DNA of 64,000 bases. Source: Riptortus pedestris (lineage: Eukaryota; Arthropoda; Insecta; Hemiptera; Alydidae). Positions 1 through 10,889 of the stretch are shown in pieces (the first letter of the stretch is position 1; every line of letters begins with the position of its first letter). Location of the stretch: contig CM032232.1 in NCBI GenBank assembly GCA_019009955.1, positions 49,626,501 to 49,690,500 on the forward strand. Direction: 5' to 3'. The notes beneath the pieces are model-generated. The model was not told where the DNA came from, searched no databases, and saw only the letters and a program-made list of their open reading frames with translations. Both the position numbers and the translations under genes were made by a program.

Positions 1-94
1 ACGAACTTGATCTGTCTTTTTACATAAAACATTTAAATATCGAGTTTGGTAACGATCAAACAAAAATTGCGACCGCTAGAGCGTTAACAGACAA

Positions 95-153
<59 letters not shown>

Positions 154-280
154 ATTTTGAACGGACCTCATTTTCGTCATCACCTGGGTAGGATCGATGG
201 ACAATTGAAGAAATTTTTCGAAACTCGCGTCATGAGTACGACCTCAATAGCTGATTTCCCTTAAGGGAAATCTGCTAAAA
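1..280 (-). repeat. Family H copy, truncated by window start
   Basis: Part of the middle module (1-90), a compound (CA)n/(TA)n centre (about 97-153), then the 5' module ending at TCTGCTAAAA on the right. The centre has become partly (CA)n, unlike the pure (TA)n of most copies. Confidence 0.85.
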
Positions 281-481
281 CATACGGGCAGGAGACGTTC
301 ACTCTCGGTGCTTGAATCTCTTGAGATCGTGCAAAAAATCCTCAAGTAACAGCTCTTGAGTTTGCAAAACACATCGCTACATCTTTTGTCAAAACTGACA
401 CCCCAACTCATGAGGAATAGGCCACATCAAGGAGGATATATGTGTAGATGGAAGTTTACCCCGGAGCATGTAAATAGACCG

Positions 482-607
482 TTTTAGCAGATTTCCCTTG
501 AGGGAAATCAGCTATTGAGGTTGTATTCATGATGCGATTTTCGAAATTTTTCTTCAAATGTCCATCGATCCTACCCAGGAGATGAAGAAAATGAGGTCCG
601 TTCAAAA

Positions 608-678
<71 letters not shown>
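482..678 (+). repeat. Family H 5' module plus (TA)n
   Basis: Starts TTTTAGCAGATTTCC, includes the near-palindrome around CCCTTGAGGG, and runs into an almost pure (TA)n tract at 611-677. No middle or 3' module follows, so it is a 5' fragment. Confidence 0.85.
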
Positions 679-680
<2 letters not shown>

Positions 681-872
681 AACAAACAAAATAAGCTGCC
701 CTCTTTCTGAGGGTACCTGTGTGGTCAGCCTCCTAATCTGCCAATTTCTTGGTAATGATGTTTTGTTTTTTAAATTTTGATTAAATTTTAAATGAAAATT
801 TGGAATAAATTGAATGCGTGCAGATTAGGGGGGTATCTCAGGTGAGAGTGCAGCTTAACTTTATCATCTTTA

Positions 873-996
873 TTTTAGCAGATTTCCAGTGAGGGAAATC
901 AGCTATTGAGGTCGTACTCATGACGCGATTTTCGAAAAATTTCTTCAAATGTCCATCGATCCTACCGAGGAGATGACGAAAATGAGACCCGTTCAA

Positions 997-1048
<52 letters not shown>

Positions 1049-1478
1049 ATATATATATATGTCAGTGAATGCCCTAGCGGTCATCATTTTTGTTTGATCG
1101 TTACCAAACTCTATATGTAAACGTTTTATGCAAAAAGACAGATCAAGTTCGTTAATGGCTGAAATCGGACCAGTGGGAGGAGGGGGGGGGTTTCGAAAAA
1201 TCTCCGTTACCATACGTCGGATCAAAAAATTGTATAGAACCAATGTATTGCAAATTAAATTTACTATAAATATTTTTCTATACATTTATTCTCTATCTTG
1301 AATATTAACCGAGATATTAGCATTTTTATTAATTGTGGATGGTAACGCACGAGTGAGTTTCCAGCCAAAAGCAAGGTCGGCCCCTTCCATAACTGCTTGG
1401 CTCTCGTATGGAGATTTCTCTATTGTAAAACTTCACGTGGAAAATCTGCTTAGTTTACGCAGCCCCTGCGTGACGGAC
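873..1478 (+). mobile_element. Full-length short-form family H element
   Basis: Complete 606-bp copy: TTTTAGCAG 5' end, (TA)n at about 1000-1060, middle module with a G tract (about 1179-1190), and a 3' end with the inverted GGAAAATCTGCT, the hairpin ACGCAGCCCCTGCGT and terminal GACGGAC followed by Ts. It encodes no protein. The structure (subterminal inverted repeat at both ends, 3' hairpin, central microsatellite) matches the established description of non-autonomous Helentrons (HINE/DINE-1). That class assignment is inference; the family itself is plain from more than 20 copies here. Confidence 0.8.
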
Positions 1479-1702
1479 TTTTTTTGTAATATTTAGGTTG
1501 TATTGTTCTTCTTTTGATAAGAGAAATGAGGATAACCTTATTACACCAAGTATAACCTTCGTATAACACTGAAGCGTATGTAGATGTAGCAGTGCGGTTG
1601 TTGGCTCAAACTTCATCACACATTCATCGTATTTGTATTAAATAGTGCAGTACTGTAAATCCGATTAAATAATTGTTATTTCTTTTTTTCTTTTCTTTTC
1701 AG

Positions 1703-1766
1703 AAACTGAAGACTTCAACCATCAAGGATCGTGATCTTCTGAAACCTGATTTTCTCTGGGTTCAAG
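1703..1766 (+). CDS. Candidate isolated coding exon
   Basis: A strong polypyrimidine tract and AG (1701-1702) precede 64 bases open in one frame only, followed by AAG|GTCAGT. The frame starts at phase 0 and ends at phase 1, giving about 21 residues including DRDLLKPDFLWVQ. It does not join in frame to the odorant receptor first exon. I do not recognise the protein. It could be an internal exon of an upstream gene or a chance splice-like stretch. Confidence 0.3.
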
Positions 1767-4641
1767 GTCAGTATCTCAACTTGCAAAGTATTTCCTATCA
1801 TGAGTAATCAGCATTAACTGAGTCAATTTTTACTGGTTTTTCGTAGATTAAAACTTGCTCTAATGAAGTAGATTTTTGCACTTAAAAACCAAATATAAAA
1901 ACTAAAGGTTATTTTGAGATACACTAGCAGAATCTGAAGGCGTTCGTGTTCCCTACTAACATTTCCTCTACAGCTATACTCAAGGGATTTATGCTATTAA
2001 TGTTCTCATGGCGCGATTTCTTAAGACTTCCTTCAGAATACCACTAATTTTACATAGTATACGACGAACCGATTTCTTCAAAGAAACTCACACGCACAAA
2101 CTCGCACGAATGAGTAGCACTTTAAGTCACTTGATATGGGGGCTTACAAACAGTTAAAAATGATTTACTCATAGTCGGTGGAAGGGTCAAATAATAAAAT
2201 ATCACGATTTATAATAGTCCTTTATTAAAAACCTTTTTCATCCCTTTATACTAAGGATATTATAAATCGAAACATTTTATTATCTGACCATGCTAACAAG
2301 ATGAGTGAAATCGAAAAATAGGCTAAAATAATTTAAAGGAGAAAGTAAAATGAATGAGATTTTTCTTACTTTGATCGTCAATGAAAAACAAAAATCAATT
2401 TCATTAATCGTTGAAATGGCAGCATGAATAGTGGGAAAAGATTTTATTGAAATAAACTCAGGTGGAGTGCACCATCTATTTACTTGGTTCACTAATAATA
2501 TAAAATAGATATGAAAATAAAATATTTGCCCCGAACACTATCAAGTAAAATTTAAATGATATCCCTATGTTTTCTGTTGATATCAACAGACTATTTTAGT
2601 GTCAAATGAAGCTATATTTATTTACATTCTACTTGGCATATAAGTAAAAAAATATAAATAATAAATGATGCTGTAAATAATAACAAATACAATCACTTTT
2701 TTTACATGTCACTATTTTCTGTAATACGAACGAGAATTGAATAAATTTTTGTCTTCATTTTTAGCTGCAATCACACCCCTCCCCCCTCCCACTCTTATTA
2801 TCAGTAGAAAATGCTAATATAGTTCCTGGTCCTATGTTAGGGGACCCTTAATCTCAATTCATTCAACAAAGGTCTAAAATTTCTCAAAACGAATTCAACA
2901 AAAAATTATGCAGACGGAGGTTAGAAATATATATACGTGTGGGTGTGCGTGTGTGAACTATAATAACAAAATATTTCTGATAAGATGATGTAATTCCGCT
3001 TGTTGAATTTTGTCATAGATGCTCATTATCATTAAATGAGCTAGTATACTTGAAATATGCGGATTCCAGTAAGTATGTAGGTAGTTTAGTCTAATTCATG
3101 TTGGTGGTATTAAGTTACTATGTGTTTATAGTTAGGGATTTATTACCGTGCCCCCCCCCCCCATCCTTTACAGTTATCGTCTTCACATAGGTGCGAGACC
3201 ATATGTGCCTCTTCCTTAGCGCTTGAAAACTCTATTTCTCGCTTTTTGCCTCTGAGATTTGATTTCCGTTCAGATATTTTTAATGCTTTACAACATCTTT
3301 TCTGTCTCTTTGTCAGTACAGTTGACGTTTAATTCAGGAACGATCCATGCGCGAGTTGTTAAGTAAAAGCTATTTCTGTCTGGCTTGAGTAGAATCGTTT
3401 AATAAAAGATGGAAATGAGTGTCTTCTTTGACTGCAATAACATTTGTTTATCTGAGTACTTCAGAAAATATTTGATTGAAGCAAAGTACCTTCACTCCCA
3501 TCAAAGCTGGTATTAATTTACGAGTACTGTTATTTATTAGTACGAAATTAATTTATTTTCTTTGAATGTCATAGCGAAAAATATTAAGCGTGCTACAGGA
3601 AGTGTATTCATTCAGAGCGCACATAAATAATTTTCTAGAAGCAAAGTACAAGTACTAAAGAATACAATTTAGAACTTCGTACTATCTGTTTATTATATAT
3701 TAATTACCTTATTCTTGAGTACTCTGTAAATTGATATTATCCATTTATAATTTAATGGACAAGCTAATGAATCATAAGTTACAGTACAAGGTTGATCCTT
3801 TATTTTTATTTTATAAAATCTTTCCTCTTTCAAAAGATACTTGTTTACCATTATGAAATGACTTAACTATTTACCGAGTCTAGCGTATTTGAGGTTTATT
3901 TCATATATAACATTTTTTTACTATATTCATCTTGTGCAGAAATATATCCTCTCACTTCAAGTAAGATTAAAGTTTGACTTTTTATTTATATATTTTACGC
4001 ATTTAGGTAGGACTTCACTTTCTAGAATGAATCAATTTTCCCTAAATATTTGTGGTTAGGAGTTTCAAGAAATCTGAGATATCTTTGTATGTGTCTTTTT
4101 TTGCGATTAGTTATTTCATTTGTTTTTGTAAACTAAACTGACGTTCTGCTTTATAAAAAAATATTACATGATATATAAGTTATTTGTGCCTTTCTATTGT
4201 CGTCATTAAAACGCACGGGTCATTTAAATAAATATAATTCGTATTGCACACTTTTTCATTTTAAGTATAAAAACTCTTTCATAATGGCTGGCTGGTGGAG
4301 GTCAACAGAAGGATAAGAAAGGTCAAGCCATCTCCACTGAAAGTGGAGTACTTTCAGTGATATCCGCCCCATCTTCAGTTCTCTCGGACATAACAAATAC
4401 ATTCATAAAAATATATGCAACATAACTCAATGATATAAGTACAGTAAAAGGTAATGTTGAAGTCTAAAAAGTTAAAAGCAAATATGTAAACAAAAATCCA
4501 AGTTAAAACTTATTAAAATCAGAGATAAAACAGTTTCCAAAGTTGTGAACATGAAATTAATTGTTTCATTTTAACCTTGCGACATAATGAAAATACTCTG
4601 CATTTAATAAAGGAATTGTTAAGAGTGGAGGTGATTTGACC
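1767..4641. other. AT-rich stretch without recognised features
   Basis: No long open frame, RNA gene or recognised repeat. It holds a poly-C run (3151-3162) and a short GT-rich patch (about 2935-2955). If 1703-1766 is an exon this would be intron. Confidence 0.5.
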
Positions 4642-4768
4642 TTTTAGCAGATTTCCCTTGAGGGAAATCAGCTATTGAGGTTGTACTCATGACGGAATTT
4701 TCGAAATTTTTCTTCAAATGTCCATCGATCCTACCTAGTAGATGACGAAAATGAGGTCCGTTCAAAAC

Positions 4769-4823
<55 letters not shown>

Positions 4824-6519
4824 TTATATTTGTCTGTTACCGATCTAGCGGTCGCAATTTTTGTTTAATCGTTACGAAACTCGATATTTAACCGTTTTAT
4901 GTAAAAAGACAGTTCGTTAATGGCTGAAATCGGACCAGAGGGAGGGGGGGGGTTTAAAGGGGGGATTTTCGAAAATTCCAAATATCTCCGTTATTATGCA
5001 TCGGATCGAAAAATTGTATATAACCAATCGTATTGAAAATTAAATTTACTATAAATATTGTCATATACGTTTATTCTCTATCTTGAATATTAACCGAGAT
5101 ATTTGCATTTTTCAGTTTTTAGCAAACCGCCACTTCTACTCATGTTAAGTAAACAATACTCTGCTACATAATAAATCACATTATTGGAAGTTTAAATAAC
5201 AAAAATTGTATTCAAGAGACCATTATTATACGAGATACATGCAAATATGCCCTGGAGACCCCCCCCCCATCTTAAAGTTTTGGACTACTAAAATTTTATT
5301 GATTGAGATAACAATTATTTTGACTCATTATTAATTACAGTACTAGATATAGTAAATAGTTCTCAATAAAATAATGTGTTATATTCTGATATATTTGAGT
5401 AATTGTTTTTCTTTCCGGTGTGAGCCGGCCCCGCCGCACACTGGAGCGAGTGATAGGGTAAGCTGGACATTCATTAATACCTCCGTTTCTACTGGTCCTA
5501 GAATATTGATTCTGGTGTCATTTTAAAGCACATCGAATATTCTATTGAACTACCTCATCAGAAAATTTTTAAGCTATTTTGCCAGATGCGATATAACGGT
5601 AGGCCATTAACTGTGTACCATTTTAAATGTGTACATACAGATTATGTATCGCTTACTAAGTAGAGAATTGTGATTTGTAGACACATAATATCAACATATA
5701 AAATATTAAGACAAGAAAAACACGTATTTAACTATTTCTTCGAACGTGAATGGCGGCGTCAATTGCGTAGAGAAGGAGGCGTTTTACACCGTATGTAGTT
5801 GGGAAAGGCCCGCGGGAGGTATAATACGTCTTCCGCACCGAAAGCGTTAACACAAAAAGTAAAATATTTAATGAATAGGCAAGTTTAGGCAAGATCTGAC
5901 GACGTTGTAAATAAGACAATATACTCCTAAAAGCATGCCAAGTGGTATTTTTTCAAGCAAATACAAGCGATTTGCGAATTCAATTAAATAAAATTATTTT
6001 CAGCTCGATGTAAAAAAAAAAAAAATTAGTGGAATTTTAAAAACCTTTTGTGCCAGTTTTTGATTTGTTATAATACCCTTAATGTGTGATGGAAGCAACA
6101 ATAATTTATAAAATGAAATAAGAGTTCACGACGAATTAAATAAACCAAGGTTTTTTTTTAACATAGCAATTATAACCAGGCATTATGTAAAAACCATTGC
6201 AATAGTATGGCTAAAAATCAATCTGCTCAATTGAAAAGGGTTTATGTAGTACTAACAATACAATCAAAATCCCAAATTAAAACTTTTATTTTTTCCCCCA
6301 ATGTCCAACATTACTGAAGGATCGCTCCAGTGTGCGCCCGTTTGTTTACATTTCTAACCTAACGCTTCCTGTCGGCAGGTTATTGAAATTGGATGAAACA
6401 TTTCTTATTTCCGTTTGTATTTATTCACGGTGTCGTTGTGTTAGCAGTATGTATATTTATCTATTACTAAACTTCCCGAAGGAAATCTGCTTAGTTTACG
6501 CAGCCCCTGCGTGACGGAC
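4642..6519 (+). mobile_element. Long-form family H element interrupted by another element
   Basis: 5' module from 4642, (TA)n at about 4773-4820, middle and long-form extension to about 5435, then resumption at 6336 and a 3' end with hairpin and GACGGAC at 6519. The break is filled by the TIR-bounded element at 5436-6335. An uninterrupted long copy (30757-31685, minus) shows the two flanks were once contiguous. Confidence 0.75.
5436..6335. mobile_element. TIR-bounded non-coding element inside family H
   Basis: About 900 bp bounded by 14-bp inverted repeats GCACACTGGAGCGA (5436-5449) and TCGCTCCAGTGTGC (6322-6335). No credible coding frame. The flanking bases are GC-rich and I could not define a clean target duplication, so the superfamily is unassigned. 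Confidence 0.6.
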
Positions 6520-7640
6520 TTTTTTATATAAATGGTGATTGACGATTCTTATCGATGATTTTAGGATAAGTGTCGATAACTCCTTCAAATCATCTTTTTT
6601 CAGCCCATGGTCTATTAATGTCTTCACCGTTTTTTGGTGGAGGACTCCTCTTGAGCCGAATAGTAGTCCCATAACTGCCCAATCTTGTATTTGATATTTT
6701 TTTGAGAAATTCGGGCAGCACGGTTCATATATTGATTTTTTCTCTTGATCCACCTCGTCAGCTTGATTTTTGTGCATCTCAAAATGGACAGTAGGATCTA
6801 GTATGAGGCCTTTTTTTTTTCATTTTTCATTATGGCTACTATGTCCGCTCTTCTTGGAGTGCCGTCTGACAAATTACAAGTCACGTCTTCAAATATATCC
6901 CAATCAGGGTGCTTCTTTTTCAAGAGGTGAGCAATATGAGTCCGGACTTTATGATGTCGAGAATTGCGCATCTGCTCGCCCTATTGGCAGGACCCTAGGA
7001 CATGGGGAAGGGTTTCAATCTCACTGCAATGCCTACAGTGGGTGTTTCCTAGGTTCCTTCCTGGGACAGAGCGAACTGGCACTAGGTTTACATTCATTTT
7101 CACCGCCGTTGTCCATTCTGATGAAGACAGCCCTTTTTTGTCAGACATCCACGCATTACCGGCCTGCCAGTCATTAAACGTTTCTACGCCTTTTCCTTTT
7201 GCTGGTAATGAGCACCACTCGCTAAAGGATTTATGGCGTAGTTCTTGTCGCAGGTTTCTGACGTTGATATTTACGGTCTTCTCTATTGTAATATCGAGAG
7301 CTTTTAAGCAGTCGGATGATTCAGAAGTGAGATCTCTTGTTTGAAGTACATATGGGTTCATGTCTTTGATAAGGGCCATACATACATTTATAGGTTGTAA
7401 GAAAGCCTCCCAATATGCGTTAAACAAACCCAAACCTCTAACCTTTCTTGATGTATAAAACATACAATTAGGAGTATCTGATGGCAGACTTAATATTTCT
7501 TTTGCGCAGCTCCTAATTATTTTATCTATTTTCGATAAAAAGGACGGTTACAGGTCTTTTATTGGTGCACACTGAAGAGGGTAAATCATTATTGGCCATA
7601 TATATTGGTTTAATATATTTAACTTTTGGTCCGGCTTGAT
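6496..7640 (-). pseudogene. R2-like non-LTR retrotransposon 3' coding relic
   Basis: Two open blocks on the minus strand (7463-6981 and 6777-6496) belong to the C-terminal half of a non-LTR reverse transcriptase of the restriction-like-endonuclease group (R2/R4/NeSL). Visible are the post-RT segment (GLGLFNAYWEAFLQP, KGLSSSEW), a CCHC finger (CRHC, then HVLGSC), and the endonuclease region (SDGTPRRAD) on the bridging stretch. The frame is broken: an amber stop directly after the CCHC finger and a frameshift at a poly-A run near 6810. More degraded coding homology continues upstream to about 7640. It ends next to family H sequence on both sides. R2-group assignment is from recognised motifs, without a search. 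Confidence 0.7.
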
Positions 7641-7666
7641 CAAACTGGAGGATGACAGCTCCAGTT

Positions 7667-8125
7667 ATATATATATATATATATTTGTCTGTTACCGCTC
7701 TAGCGGTCGCAATTTTTGTTTGATCGTTACCAAACTCGATATTTAGTCGTTTTATGTAAAAAGAAAGATCAAGTTCGTTAACGGCTGAAATCGGACCAGT
7801 GGGAGGGGGGGTTTAAAGGGGAGGATTTTCGAAAAATCGAAATATCTCCGTTACTATACGTCGGATCAAAAAATTACACAGAATCAGTCTTATTGCAAAT
7901 TAAATTTACTATAAATATTGTTATGTACATTTATTCCCTATCTTGAATATTAACCGAGATATTTGCATTTTTATGAAATTTGGGCCGTTACCGGATTTTT
8001 GAATTTCCCGCGAAAAGCTAGTTCGGCTCTTTGCCGCAACCGTTCGGCTCTCCTATGGAGATTTCTCTATTGTATAACTTCACGTGGGAAATCTGCTTAG
8101 TTTACGCAGCCCCTGCGTGACGGAC
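7667..8125 (+). repeat. Family H, (TA)n to 3' end
   Basis: Short (TA)n (about 7667-7684), middle module, and complete 3' module ending GACGGAC at 8125. The 5' module is missing; the R2-like relic lies at that side. Confidence 0.85.
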
Positions 8126-8130
8126 TATTT

Positions 8131-8752
8131 ATTTTGGAAAAATGTCTTGTTTTCTGATGAAAATAAATTCAATATATTTGGATTAGATGGAAGGAAATTT
8201 GTTTGGAGGCCAAAGGGAGAAAAGTATTTGAACCTATAAATCTGCAACCAACTGTAAAGCATGACGGATGCAATGTTATTTATTATTTTTATGCAAAAAT
8301 GCTAACCGTGGAGGTGCTTTAGAAATTATTTGATGGGATTATGAATGCTGAGAAGTATGTGAACATATTACGAAGTAATTGAAAAAAAAAAAGTGCATCA
8401 AAGCTAGGAATTGAAGGCAGTTATTTGTCCCAACACGATAATGACTCCAAACATACGGCCAAGAATTGCAAATGGTCCAAAAATCACCAAATCCTAACCC
8501 GATCGAACATCTATGGGCCTTATTTCAGTTAAAAATCCAAAAACATAGATGTACTTGGTGCTTATGATTTGTTTATTTAGTGCATAAATAATTAAGATCT
8601 TTAATAAATTGTATTTGTTTCTAATTTTGCTAATGAATAAAAATAATGGGAAATGTTGCGTGTCGCTATTTGTCGTTATATTAAGTCAAAAAAATTATAA
8701 TTAATATTTTTAGCCAATAAACTATGTGTATGAATATTTTTTTTACCCACTG
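8131..8752 (+). pseudogene. Tc1-like transposase relic
   Basis: Frame-broken coding stretch at about 8131-8560 reads like a Tc1/mariner DDE transposase: SDENKF near the first catalytic Asp, KHDGCNV, DGIMNAEKYVNIL, and QHDND.SKHTAKN around the second Asp. Several frameshifts and stops. The right end ...TTTACCCACTG (8752) followed by TA is a typical Tc1-type terminus. The 5' part is lost at the border with family H. Confidence 0.7.
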
Positions 8753-9635
8753 TATACATGAATATGATAAAATCATAAACAGGGCTCTGAATTAGCATCT
8801 ATAAAAAGTATGGTTAAACAAGAACATGGTGAGGGAAAAAAAAGCTCACCTTCCATTCAGTAGTCAGTTTAACTGAAAATTACTAAGTACTATACTGCAA
8901 GGAGGGGAAACATTTTTTCCCACACATTTAAGGAAAATTCTGGCAGCATTAAGAAATAGGAGTGCTAATTAAACTTGAGTACTTATGTGAAATTCTGAAG
9001 CCTGGGTAATGCTATTATTTTGTTTTTCCAATAAATAAAATATGTTACAAGTTGATCCAATCGACATTGCTGTAAGTTATTCATAAGTAAACCAAATATT
9101 TTAGTTTCTATTATTGGCAGTAATTATTATTAAATAGACGCAGAATCAAAACATTCATTCATTCACCCAAAGGGTTTTGGAAGATTAAGTGGTCTTCTTG
9201 TTAACATTAGAGACCAGTGATTCTCACTTCTTTATTTGGAAATTTACTCAAATAGGTATACTGAGGAGACGTGTTAAGAAGAAATGTGAGTGAGAGTTAT
9301 GGAGAGTTATTAACTGTATGGAACCAATACTACTTCACTGGCATAGAATACCAGAACATCCATAAGTGATTGTGAGAGGGCATTATTGAAATTTGTAGAT
9401 TTTTGCTCCAAATCAAACAAAAATTGGAAGCCCTGTAACCGAATGGCTAAATAAAACTTAGTGTACCATCCTTGGGTTTGAACCTAGTAATTCCTGCACA
9501 ATAATATAGCGCTTTACCCGCGAGACCGTCCATGCTTCCGAATTTCGTAAATGCAATTCCAGAAATAAAGAGAAGGTACAGATTGAAGAAGAAGGCCACA
9601 GTCCAAGCCAACAGCTTACAGAACATATGCTTTTT
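8753..9635. other. AT-rich stretch without recognised features
   Basis: I see no coding, RNA or clear repeat signal between the Tc1-like right end and the next family H remnant. Confidence 0.5.
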
Positions 9636-10122
9636 GCATGACGAAAATGAGCTACACTCAAAATGCTCTGTTTTGTCTGTAGAGGCTCTAGGGGTTTTAA
9701 TTTTTGTTTAATCGTTGGCAAACTCGATATATAAGCGTTTTATGTTATAAGAAAGATCAAGTTCGTTAATGGCTAAAATCGGACTGAGGGTAGGAATTTC
9801 GAAAATTCGAATTAACTTCGTTATTATACGTCGGATCAAAATAGTTTATAGAAATAATGTAATTGCAAATTTAATTGCCTATAAATGTTATTATATACAT
9901 GTAATGAATATTAACCGAGATATTTTGATTTTTTAGTTTTCAGCATCCAGTAAACCCCCACTCTTATTCAAGTCATTAACAATAAGCTGTTGTACCAGGA
10001 AACACTTTATTTGAAATTTAAATACCAATAATTGTTCTTATTGAACTTTACTTTTTGAGATAAATTCAAATACGTGGCACATATGGGAAAAGTGCTGTTA
10101 ACGCAGACTCTGTGTGACGGAC
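9636..10122 (+). repeat. Degenerate family H copy
   Basis: A remnant of the 5' module (TGACGAAAATGAG, about 9638) passes straight into the middle module (from about 9697) with no (TA)n, ending in a mutated 3' hairpin region and GACGGAC at 10122. Divergence suggests an old copy. Confidence 0.7.
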
Positions 10123-10334
10123 ATTTTAAGATGTTCTTATGAGTTGACTCGGGTGTATTGGAATAATAGGTCTAGGTTAATCAGGTAATTGGTTGTACCG
10201 GGTGGGGTTAGAGGATACGAAAGATGAGGGGAAGAGATAGAAGGAGGAATGGTAAGACAGAAAACATGAAAGAAATAGAACATATTCCTTTGTACTGTCA
10301 ATATGGGACTCACGTGGAATACAGACGACGAGAC

Positions 10335-10462
10335 TTATTGCAGATTTCAGCTAATGAGGTTGTACTCATGATGCGATTTTCGAAAAATTTCCTTGAATGT
10401 TCATTGATCGAGCCTAGTAGACGACGAAAGTCAGGTGCGTTCAAAACTTTATACATATATAG
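10335..10462 (+). repeat. Family H 5' module fragment
   Basis: Diverged 5' module (GCAGATTTCAGCTAATGAGG through GTTCAAAAC) with a very short TA stretch. Confidence 0.7.
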
Positions 10463-10848
10463 TAAATCGCTGGCAAACTCGATATATGTCTTGTTAAATT
10501 ACAGACGCTCTTTAATTTTTGTTCTTGCATTTCTTGTTCTCGTTCTACAGTACACCCCCCCCCCCCCTGTCACTACTACTCATTGGTTGTTTTAGCAGAT
10601 TCCCCTTAAGGGAAATCAGCTATTGAGGTCGTACTCATGACGGAATTTTCGACATTTTTCTTCAAATGTCCATCGATCCTACCTAGTAGATGACGAAAAT
10701 GAGGTCCGTTCAAAACTGTATAAATCTATATATATATAAAATTGTAACCTCTGTCTGTACATTGATTTTTTTCGCGAAATTTCACGATAACTTTTCGTTT
10801 CACATGTCATAGACACCATATCTGCATTTTGTTTCTTTCGTGTATGTT

Positions 10849-10879
10849 TGTTTGTTTGTTTGTTTGTTTGTTTGTTTGT
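10849..10879. repeat. (TTTG)n microsatellite
   Basis: About eight GTTT units inside the family J element. Other J copies carry the same short motif unexpanded on the opposite strand (about 20648, 21688). Confidence 0.85.
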
Positions 10880-10889
10880 TACCTTTTCA

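Noticed and set aside
456..689. Open frames rich in Ile-Tyr over (TA)n tracts (also near 1.0, 13.5, 17.9, 27.1, 35.2, 57.1, 59.8 and 63.3 kb)
   Set aside because: (TA)n has no stop codon in the Tyr-Ile frames, so long frames arise trivially from microsatellites.
7081..7344. Plus-strand open frames at 6770-7344
   Set aside because: They are antisense shadows of the R2-like coding relic on the minus strand.
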